DNA of 6,249 bases from an uncultured Bacteroidales bacterium (lineage in GTDB: Bacteria; Bacteroidota; Bacteroidia; Bacteroidales; UBA932): positions 1 to 6,249 of the forward strand of contig CAMKTW010000098.1 in assembly GCA_946415795.1 (NCBI GenBank), read 5' to 3'. Position numbers and translations under genes: made by a program. A model generated the notes under the pieces. It searched no databases, was not told the DNA's origin, and saw only the letters and a program-made list of their open reading frames with translations. The first letter of the stretch is position 1; each line of letters begins with the position of its first letter. Positions 1 through 5,569 of this stretch are shown here, piece after piece.

Positions 1-301
1 GTTGAGCGAATTGTTGTAAAGCGCTGTGCTACAATAGCATTGCCTCCAGAAGGAAAATGGGCGGCTGCACAGCGGCCGAGGACTAACCCTTAATCACATC
101 TACTGCCTCTTTACCGCCGCCGCGAAAATTGGGTTGTCGATTTTTTCAATCAGCGCACGGCAAGTAATAGCGTAGCAGACTGAATGCTTCAGGCAATATC
201 CCGCCCAACTTTGTGTGGCTTAGATACAGGGTCGGAATGGAATAGAGATACACCCTTTGTAAGTGTAGGCTTCTGCCGTTGTGATTATGATACATCCGCC
301 T
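1..301. other. 301-base stretch without a convincing intact gene
   Basis: No reading frame on either strand gives a recognisable complete protein. The plus-strand frames here are short and resemble nothing I know. The minus strand has one frame that reads in a coding-like way from an ATG at 295, with stops at 148-146 (TGA), 85-83 (TAG) and 31-29 (TAG); see the separate pseudogene entry. I found no strong terminator hairpin with a T-tract after the kinase stop, no tRNA and no RNase P, tmRNA or SRP signature. A dispersed intergenic repeat, a decayed gene end or an unrecognised structured RNA are all possible. The sequence alone does not separate these. Confidence 0.5.
83..295 (-). pseudogene. 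possible decayed small reading frame downstream of the kinase
   Basis: An ATG at 295 lies 6 nt after the TAA stop of the nucleoside kinase, and the purine-rich AAGGCGG immediately precedes it. The frame runs 49 codons (MYHNHNGRSL... to ...YYLPCAD) and stops at a TGA at 148-146. Reading on in the same frame gives 20 more plausible residues ending KEAVDVIKG before a TAG at 85-83. Around the TGA, the neighbouring frame instead reads ALIEKIDNPIFAAAV, which also looks protein-like. Joining the three pieces needs one +1 and one -1 shift, so the region behaves like a frameshifted remnant. I do not recognise a family. It could equally be a repeat whose frames are open by chance, or a real 49-residue peptide co-transcribed with the kinase. 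Confidence 0.25.
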
Positions 302-1978
302 TTATGCGAAGCTGCTGCCGCCGAGGAATTCGCGCAGGAGCGAGGTGGCGGGGATCTCTTTGTCGGAAACAGGGGTGAAATAGCGGATGAATTTGAGAAG
401 GCGGTGCGCCTCGCTGTATTCCGGCCGGTTCTTTGGAACCGTGCGGAGGATTTGTTCCGCGTGATTGCGCATTACCGCGAACTCCAGCAGGTAGGCGCTG
501 TTGAACATCACGTCGGCCTGCTCCTGGTATGGCAGTATCCATTTCTCCTCTGCGTCGCACACGCTTGGCCACTGGCTTATTGTCTCCACGGCGGTGGATG
601 CGCCCTTGTTGTAGTCTCTCACTATTCTTCTGAGAAGGCGGTTGTCGCTGGTGGGGATAGAGTTATGGTTGTCAAGGGAGGTGCTGGTAAGCGTATTGAT
701 AAAAATGCGGTATTTGCATTTGTCGTCAACCGAAGGTAGCAGGGAAGGGTTTAGTGCGTGGATCCCCTCGATAAGCAGGATGTTGCCGCGGTTCAGGTGC
801 ACTTTGTGCCCGTTGTACTCACGCAGGCCCGTCACAAAGTTGTAACTGGGCATATCCACGGTCTCTCCGGAAAGCAACTTGCGCACATCGCTCTCCAGAT
901 ATGCGTGGTCCACAGTCTCAAAATTGTCAAAGTCATATTTGCCGTCGGGCAGCAGCGGTGTCTCCACCCGGTTTACAAAGTAGTCATCAGTGGAGAGCGA
1001 TACCGGCCGCAGGCCGCAGGCCTTCAGTTGGACGCTTAGCCTCCTGCAGAATGTCGTCTTTCCGCTGGAACTCGGACCGGTGATGAGCACCACCTTAAGC
1101 GGATCTTTGCGCTGGCGAGAGCGGCGGTAAATATCCTCCGCAATCTGTACTATCTTTTTTTCCTGCAGCGCCTCAGCGACCTGGATCAGTTCGCTGGCGT
1201 GTCCGCTCAGGCAGGCATGGTTGACGTCTCCCACATTGCTTAAGCCCATAATGATGTTCCACCGGAGGTTTTCGCGGAATACTTCAAAGGTGTGAGGCTG
1301 GTCAATCCGCTTGATTACCCGGTCCGGGTTGTGTCTGTCGGGCAGGCGGAGCAGCATCCCGTCGCCGTATTTCTCCAGCTCCCATATCTTAAGATAGCCG
1401 GCTGAGGGGACCAGCCGTCCGTAGTAGTAGTCGGCAAAGTCTCCGAGTGTGTAGTACTCCGTATAGACATCTTCGCTGGTTTCGAACAGCTTTACCTTAT
1501 CTTCATAACCGCGCTTGGAGAACAGTTTCACCACATCTTCTGTAGGGGCGTCATATCGGTGGAACTGGGTGTCTTCCTCCACGATCTCAAGCATACGGGC
1601 GCGGATTCCCGCTACGTCCTCGTCGGTGAGTCTTTTGTGGCTTTTCTTCTTCAGGTTGCAGTAATAACCGTTGGCAATGGGGTGCTCCAGATATATGCGC
1701 CCTCCGGGAATCACGTCGTGAGTAGCCTTGCACAGCAAGAAGCAGAGCGAGCGGAAATAGACCCGCATTCCGCTCTTCTGACGCACGTCCAGGAATTCGA
1801 CAGTATTGCTGTTGTATGCCTTGTATCGGAGTCCCTGTGAAACATTGTTCACCTTTGCGGAAACAATCTGGTATGGGTGATCGAACTGACCCTTGAATTC
1901 TTCCAGGATGTCAAGAAGATAGACCCCTTCAGGGAACTCTTTTGTAGTGCCGGTATTCTTGCACTGGACCTGTATCAT
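302..1978 (-). CDS. nucleoside (uridine) kinase-like P-loop protein with TGS/ThrRS-like N-terminus
   Basis: The 558-residue product is of the Bacteroidota 'nucleoside kinase' type. By family it is expected to phosphorylate uridine/cytidine or a related nucleoside with ATP or GTP in the cytoplasm. Residues 1-65 resemble a TGS domain, and about 70-270 resemble the second additional domain of threonyl-tRNA synthetase. The C-terminal half is a uridine kinase/phosphoribulokinase fold: Walker A GPSSSGKTT at 301-309, a DDYF motif near 332, YDFDNFETVD near 348-357, a Walker-B-like LLIEGIHAL at 401-409, and NRLLRRIVRDY near 446-456. An in-frame TTG at 1993 would add five residues, but it lies inside a promoter-like box, so the ATG at 1978 is preferred. 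The gene is complete, with a TAA stop at 304-302. It is divergent from the lipoprotein gene. The exact substrate is not shown by the sequence, and the editing-type HxxxH pair of ThrRS is not evident. Confidence 0.9.
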   Translation of the reverse strand: MIQVQCKNTGTTKEFPEGVYLLDILEEFKGQFDHPYQIVSAKVNNVSQGLRYKAYNSNTVEFLDVRQKSGMRVYFRSLCFLLCKATHDVIPGGRIYLEHPIANGYYCNLKKKSHKRLTDEDVAGIRARMLEIVEEDTQFHRYDAPTEDVVKLFSKRGYEDKVKLFETSEDVYTEYYTLGDFADYYYGRLVPSAGYLKIWELEKYGDGMLLRLPDRHNPDRVIKRIDQPHTFEVFRENLRWNIIMGLSNVGDVNHACLSGHASELIQVAEALQEKKIVQIAEDIYRRSRQRKDPLKVVLITGPSSSGKTTFCRRLSVQLKACGLRPVSLSTDDYFVNRVETPLLPDGKYDFDNFETVDHAYLESDVRKLLSGETVDMPSYNFVTGLREYNGHKVHLNRGNILLIEGIHALNPSLLPSVDDKCKYRIFINTLTSTSLDNHNSIPTSDNRLLRRIVRDYNKGASTAVETISQWPSVCDAEEKWILPYQEQADVMFNSAYLLEFAVMRNHAEQILRTVPKNRPEYSEAHRLLKFIRYFTPVSDKEIPATSLLREFLGGSSFA

Positions 1979-1990
1979 AATTATTTTTTC

Positions 1991-1998
1991 CAAAGATA
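1991..1998 (-). promoter_or_regulatory. Bacteroidota-type -7 box for the kinase gene
   Basis: On the minus strand this reads TATCTTTG, an exact match to the Bacteroidota sigma-ABfr -7 consensus TAnnTTTG. A TTTA sits about 23 nt further upstream (2025-2022) as a weak -33 element. Only 12 nt separate the box from the ATG at 1978, so the leader would be very short. The match is good, but the sequence is AT-rich and the -33 element is poor. Confidence 0.4.
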
Positions 1999-2011
1999 AT
2001 CATTCTTTCAA

Positions 2012-2019
2012 TTCTTTTG
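2012..2019 (+). promoter_or_regulatory. candidate -7 box for the lipoprotein operon
   Basis: TTCTTTTG matches TAnnTTTG at all but the second position. A T-rich run at 1984-1989 lies about 22 nt upstream and could act as the -33 region. Initiation near 2025 would give a leader of roughly 38 nt to the ATG at 2063. The box lies within the same intergenic region as the minus-strand promoter candidate, so the two divergent promoters would overlap. Confidence 0.25.
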
Positions 2020-2062
2020 AGTAAATTAGCGCGATAATTCTAAGCCAATGATTTTACATTCT

Positions 2063-3415
2063 ATGAAACACTTTTCTGTAATGATGGTTGCGGCACTCCT
2101 CGCGATGGTCGCTTGCACAAACGATCCGGAAATAAATATCGACCGGACTGATTTGCAAATGGACTACAAGGGTGGCAGGTGCGAATTTAACTTATCGTCT
2201 AATTGTGAGTGGGAAATCCTTTGCAACAGTGACAATGAGGATTTGCTGACCATCTCCCAGACAGAAGGTCCCAGCGGTGATCAGACAATACAGGTCATTG
2301 TGACTGAGAATGAATCCACAAGCGTCCTGAATCACTACTTTACCGCTGTGGCACACGGCAAAAAGCGGGATGCCCTCGCATACTTCACCATTACCCAGGG
2401 TGCTCCTGCATATGTCATTTTCAGTAAGAATGCTTTTACCGCAGACTATACCGGCGGCGAGTATGAATTCACGGTTTCTTCAAACTTCCCCTGGAGTATC
2501 AGTGTCAAGGGAGCGGGCATCACTGTTGACCCTATGTCCGGCACCCCCAAGGCCAAAACCAAGGCTGATGGCGATGACGACGAAGAGGAGGATGAAGAAG
2601 ACGAGAATGCCAGCAAGATCACTGTTACCATAGACGAATATGAGGGGGATGTGAGCCGTAAGTTTGAACTGACAGTGACTGCTATAGGCGACGATGCAGT
2701 AGTTTCTGACAAACTCGTCATCACTCAGAACCGCCCTATGCTGGTTATCGGCAAGCGTGAGTATCCCATCAAGAAGATGGGTGACGGCCGCTGGTGGATG
2801 GTTCAGAACCTTTGCTACTCACAAAAGGGTGTGACCATTGGCGATGGAACGTGCGGGATCTGGTATCCCTGCAGTGACACTGCACTTGAATATGACGACA
2901 GCGAATCGGGCATTGTAAACAAGGGTCTTCTCTATTCAGATGCTACCGCTTTTGATGCAAACATCACTGCCACCACCGCAACGAGGATGGAGAACACCCC
3001 TCAGGGCATTTGCCCCGACGGTTGGCACATCCCCAAGTTGAAGGAGTATCTCGCCCTTGTGGGCAAGAGCACCAACCCTGAAATAGAGGTCAATACCGAG
3101 GCTCCTTACTACGATGCAGCCCGCGGCCACGGTTCGCTCTCTATGCTTGAAGAGGCCGGGTTTAATACCACAATGTCCGGATATGTCGAGGGTAAAGGCA
3201 AGGGATTTGAAGAAAACGGTGAAATCAAGGGTTATCTTGCCAGCAGAGGCTATATCACCACAAGTTATCTTTTCTGCTCCACCGCAAACTCCAAAACTAT
3301 GTGGTATGCCCTTGTATTGAACAAGACGGCAAATACGGCAGATGTCGGTATGATGAGTAACTTTACTACCACCCGTCCTTTCGCAGGCAGTGTACGCTGC
3401 ATTAAAGACGAATAA
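2063..3415 (+). CDS. surface lipoprotein with two BACON domains and a FISUMP domain
   Basis: The 450-residue product starts with a lipoprotein signal peptide (MKHFSVMMVAALLAMVAC). The lipid-accepting cysteine is residue 18, followed by the acidic stretch TNDPE. Two BACON-type immunoglobulin-like domains follow, about residues 22-111 and 115-223. Each has the features 'Y-x-GG-x-x-x-F-x-(V/L)-S-S-N' and a closing 'ITQ'. BACON domains are usually linked to binding of glycans or mucin at the Bacteroidota surface. Residues about 226-450 match the Fibrobacter succinogenes major paralogous (FISUMP) domain, with WWMVQNL (244-250), ICPDGWHIP (316-324) and a terminal SVRCIKD. An unusual run of 11 acidic residues interrupts the second BACON domain. 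An upstream in-frame ATG at 2048 adds MILHS before the signal peptide. The later ATG gives a conventional Lys-containing n-region and is chosen. It is the first gene of an apparent two-gene operon. The ligand is unknown. Confidence 0.88.
   Translation: MKHFSVMMVAALLAMVACTNDPEINIDRTDLQMDYKGGRCEFNLSSNCEWEILCNSDNEDLLTISQTEGPSGDQTIQVIVTENESTSVLNHYFTAVAHGKKRDALAYFTITQGAPAYVIFSKNAFTADYTGGEYEFTVSSNFPWSISVKGAGITVDPMSGTPKAKTKADGDDDEEEDEEDENASKITVTIDEYEGDVSRKFELTVTAIGDDAVVSDKLVITQNRPMLVIGKREYPIKKMGDGRWWMVQNLCYSQKGVTIGDGTCGIWYPCSDTALEYDDSESGIVNKGLLYSDATAFDANITATTATRMENTPQGICPDGWHIPKLKEYLALVGKSTNPEIEVNTEAPYYDAARGHGSLSMLEEAGFNTTMSGYVEGKGKGFEENGEIKGYLASRGYITTSYLFCSTANSKTMWYALVLNKTANTADVGMMSNFTTTRPFAGSVRCIKDE
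2567..2605 (+). other. acidic low-complexity tract inside BACON domain 2
   Basis: These 13 codons encode D-G followed by 11 consecutive Asp/Glu residues (residues 169-181 of the lipoprotein). They follow a Lys-rich segment, KAKTKA. The tract falls between the expected strands of the second BACON domain and would form a long charged loop. At DNA level it is an imperfect run of GAN codons. Confidence 0.8.
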
Positions 3416-3418
3416 TCG

Positions 3419-3859
3419 ATGAACTCCAGAGGGAAAATAGTAGCAATTATTGCCGCAGTCATATTGCTGGTTGCAGCCGCGATCGTGTACTACAAATACT
3501 TTTTTGTTTTTGGCAGCGGCGTTAAGGCCGGCGAACTCAATCAGATTGTGTACAAGGGGTGGGTGTGGAAGACCTATGAGGGTCGCCTGATTCAGACTGG
3601 TTTCAAAGGAGCCAAAGGTGGCGGATCGCTCCAGTCAAATGAATTCAACTTCTCTGTGGTTAACAAGAAGGTCGCTGACTCACTTATGCGTTGCAGCGGC
3701 AAACAGGTAGAGTTGCATTATAAGGAGTACAACGGGATGCTCCCCTGGCGCGGTATGCAGCGTTATGTCGTGGACAGCATAATCTGCGTAACCCCGAGCC
3801 CTTCAGTGCACACTATCCCCATTATTCCGGAACCGGAAGACGGCACTATTTCTCTATAA
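3419..3859 (+). CDS. small single-pass membrane protein, conserved Bacteroidales hypothetical
   Basis: This 146-residue protein has a short basic N-terminus (MNSRGK), one hydrophobic helix at about residues 7-26, and then a soluble domain of about 115 residues, probably periplasmic. The soluble part contains KAGELNQIVYKGWVWKTYEG, a repeat of KG/YKG turns, and VELHYKEYNGMLPWRG. From memory this matches a widespread Bacteroidales family of about 150 residues that is often mislabelled '6-phosphogluconate dehydrogenase' in databases. Nothing in it resembles that enzyme: there is no Rossmann GxGxxG motif and it is far too short. It starts 3 nt after the lipoprotein stop, so the two are probably co-transcribed. 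Its last 6 nt overlap the end of the convergent phospholipase D-like gene. Function is unknown. Confidence 0.85.
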   Translation: MNSRGKIVAIIAAVILLVAAAIVYYKYFFVFGSGVKAGELNQIVYKGWVWKTYEGRLIQTGFKGAKGGGSLQSNEFNFSVVNKKVADSLMRCSGKQVELHYKEYNGMLPWRGMQRYVVDSIICVTPSPSVHTIPIIPEPEDGTISL

Positions 3860-5134
3860 TTGCTGAGAATTCCTGCGCCAGAAGCGCATCATCATCCCTT
3901 TTCTCTTATACATCGACGCAATCGAAGTTGCGTCGATTGTTTTTGCCCCCTGAGCCCGCTCCAAAAAGAAATCGCGGCGCATTATAGCTATTTCAGGGTC
4001 AATTATCAGGGCGAGGTCTTCATAGTTGATCCTCAAACTGCGGTAGTCTAAGTTCACGGTGCCGATTGTAGCCAGGCAGTTGTCGCAGACTATGGTTTTA
4101 GAGTGGTCAAACGCTCCCGGGGTGGACAATATTGTTATGCCAGCATCGACGCACTCCTTGAAATATGAACTGTTGGCGGTGTCCATAAGTGCGACGTCGG
4201 TTTTACCGGGGACCATTATCCTGACATCCACACCGCGTCCGGCGGCGTCTTTAAGAGCCTTCAGAACGGCCTCAGACGGGCAGAAATATGGCGTTTGGAT
4301 ATAAATATACCTCTTTGCAAGAAGCAGGATGCGGCAGATGCCCTCTTCAAAGAAGAGGTCGCCGCCTCCGTCTGCGGCAAACTGTACTGTCTTGTTGTGG
4401 AAAGTGCCGGGCGCCGGAATCATTGTCTCCTGGTGGCTGGAGATAGTGGCGATGGTATCCTCTTCTGCCAGCCGGTCAGCCATTTCCCGTTTCAGGGCCG
4501 GGCCCATCCGCTCGGACCACATCTTAGAATAAATCCTGGCCAGTGATGATACGGCTGGGCCTTGGATGCGAAGGTGGGTGTCGTGCCACAGGTCGCGGCT
4601 GGGAGTGCCCAGATTCATCCCCCCTGTATATCCCACCTTACCGTCTATTATCACAATCTTACGGTGATTACGGCGGTTGATGCCGGGGAGCATCTCCCAG
4701 AGCTGATGGTCGGTGTCGGTGAAAAACTGCAATTTTGCCCCACAGTGACGGAGCTCTTCATAGTACGCTTTTCGACAGAAGGCGTTGGCAGCGTCATCCA
4801 GGAGGATCTTAACCTCGACTCCTTCTTTTAACTTGTTGATAATCAGGTCGCGAATCCTGCGCCCTGCATCATCTTCACGCCAGCGGTAGTACTCAATCCA
4901 GATATATTGCCGGGCAGCGGCAATGTCCGCCTCCAGCAGTTCCCATTTGCGGCGCCCGGATGTTATGATATCCAGATCGTTGCCGTCGCAGGGCATCATA
5001 TTCTCATCGCCGCGGGAAAAGTAACGCGCCAACTGTAGATAATCGGACTCGTCGGGGGCGGCGGCACAGCACAACCAGCTACTCGCCACACTCAGCAGGC
5101 ATATCAAGGATATGTGCAGAATGCAGTTACGCAT
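3854..5134 (-). CDS. cls: HKD-type phospholipase D superfamily enzyme, cardiolipin synthase-like
   Basis: The 426-residue protein has both catalytic HxKxxxxD motifs of the phospholipase D superfamily: H157/K159/D164 (NHRKIVIIDGKVGYTGGMN) and H344/K346/D351 (DHSKTIVCDNCLATIGTVN). The spacing and surrounding residues fit bacterial cardiolipin synthase, which transfers a phosphatidyl group between phospholipids to make cardiolipin. The family's usual N-terminal pair of membrane helices is absent. Instead residues 1-26 form one hydrophobic segment ending CCAAAP, which looks like a cleavable signal peptide or a single anchor. This could place the enzyme outside the inner membrane. Alternatives are a ClsB-like synthase or another phospholipase D-type hydrolase. 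It is the last gene of the minus-strand operon, 17 nt after the EF-hand gene. Its 3' end overlaps the convergent gene by 6 nt and contains that operon's terminator. Confidence 0.88.
   Translation of the reverse strand: MRNCILHISLICLLSVASSWLCCAAAPDESDYLQLARYFSRGDENMMPCDGNDLDIITSGRRKWELLEADIAAARQYIWIEYYRWREDDAGRRIRDLIINKLKEGVEVKILLDDAANAFCRKAYYEELRHCGAKLQFFTDTDHQLWEMLPGINRRNHRKIVIIDGKVGYTGGMNLGTPSRDLWHDTHLRIQGPAVSSLARIYSKMWSERMGPALKREMADRLAEEDTIATISSHQETMIPAPGTFHNKTVQFAADGGGDLFFEEGICRILLLAKRYIYIQTPYFCPSEAVLKALKDAAGRGVDVRIMVPGKTDVALMDTANSSYFKECVDAGITILSTPGAFDHSKTIVCDNCLATIGTVNLDYRSLRINYEDLALIIDPEIAIMRRDFFLERAQGAKTIDATSIASMYKRKGMMMRFWRRNSQQL
3912..3944 (+). terminator. Rho-independent terminator of the lipoprotein operon, inside the opposing gene
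   Basis: A perfect 10-bp stem, ATCGACGCAA (3912-3921) with TTGCGTCGAT (3928-3937), encloses the 6-nt loop TCGAAG. It is followed directly by TGTTTTT (3938-3944). It lies 52 nt after the stop of the small membrane protein, in the right orientation for the plus-strand operon. On the minus strand the flank after the hairpin is GTATAAGAG and not T-rich, so it should not stop the phospholipase D-like transcript in the same way. The same bases encode part of the last 30 residues of that enzyme. Confidence 0.8.
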
Positions 5135-5151
5135 AGGAGAATGATCCGCTG

Positions 5152-5541
5152 TCAGGCGTCTTTCTTTTTGAAGAGTTTTTCTGCGCTCTCTTTTGCGTCG
5201 TTATATACGACCTTGGCTGCATCTGCCACTCTGTCGGCTGCGGCAGAGGCCTTGTCAAGGATGGCGTCGTTACGCGCCTTGCGCTCTTCAGGGGAGAGGT
5301 TGGCATAGTCCTTAACCTTGCCTATCACATCGTCGGTGCCCTGCTTTACCTTGTCAAACACTTCCCCAGCCTCCTGCTTGACGTTTGCAAAAGCGTCACC
5401 GGCTTCATCCTTGATTGCGGCTCCAGCCATATTCAGCGCCTCGCCGGCCTTTTTGGCGGCATCCTGCATTTTCTCCTTGAAAGAGACTTTGCCATCCTTA
5501 TTCAGATCCCTGGGATCAAATTCATGTTTCTCTTCGCTCAT
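5152..5541 (-). CDS. small EF-hand protein with 11-residue amphipathic helix repeats
   Basis: The 129-residue protein has no signal peptide or membrane segment. Residues 12-23 (DLNKDGKVSFKE) form a canonical EF-hand calcium-binding loop, with D1, N3, D5, G6, S9 and E12 ligand positions. The rest is Ala-, Lys- and acid-rich and predicted to be almost all helix. It includes tandem 11-mers at 47-57 (AGDAFANVKQE), 58-68 (AGEVFDKVKQG) and 69-79 (TDDVIGKVKDY). Such 11-mers are typical of LEA-like, apolipoprotein-like or YtxH-like helices that lie on membranes or act in stress protection. The tail ends in a Lys-rich KLFKKKDA. It is 28 nt after the S9 peptidase and 17 nt before the phospholipase D-like gene, so it is probably co-transcribed with both. 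A membrane-surface role beside a phospholipid enzyme is inference. The product is not an identified enzyme. Confidence 0.8.
   Translation of the reverse strand: MSEEKHEFDPRDLNKDGKVSFKEKMQDAAKKAGEALNMAGAAIKDEAGDAFANVKQEAGEVFDKVKQGTDDVIGKVKDYANLSPEERKARNDAILDKASAAADRVADAAKVVYNDAKESAEKLFKKKDA
5305..5403 (-). repeat. three tandem 11-residue coding repeats
   Basis: Residues 47-79 of the EF-hand protein form three consecutive 11-residue units. They share the pattern [A/T]-[G/D]-[D/E]-[hydrophobic]-[F/I]-x-[N/K]-V-K-[Q/D]-x. The preceding AGAAIKDE looks like a shortened copy. The repeat is visible at protein level; the DNA copies have diverged. Confidence 0.7.
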
Positions 5542-5569
5542 AATAACAGATGTGTTAGAATAGTTATTG

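Noticed and set aside
61..80. GC-rich hairpin (CGGC/GCCG) as a terminator for the kinase transcript
   Set aside because: The stem is only 4-5 bp and there is no following T-tract on the minus strand.
281..739. 152-codon plus-strand open frame opposite the 3' end of the kinase gene
   Set aside because: It is antisense to a well-supported kinase domain and its translation has no recognisable motif; a shadow frame.
1979..1993. TTG start at 1993 for the kinase, adding five residues
   Set aside because: It overlaps the best promoter box and an ATG lies just downstream at 1978, where the TGS-like domain begins naturally.
2446..2724. Minus-strand open frame encoding a poly-serine run
   Set aside because: The serine run is only the complement of the Asp/Glu codon tract in the lipoprotein gene.
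3419..3859. 6-phosphogluconate dehydrogenase, the label I recall being attached to this small protein family
   Set aside because: The protein is 146 residues with one membrane helix and has no Rossmann nucleotide-binding motif, so the label is not supported.
5542..5569. AATAAC/GTTATT inverted repeat between the S9 peptidase and EF-hand genes, as a terminator or operator
   Set aside because: Only 6 AT-rich pairs around a 15-nt loop and no T-tract; likely chance in AT-rich spacer.
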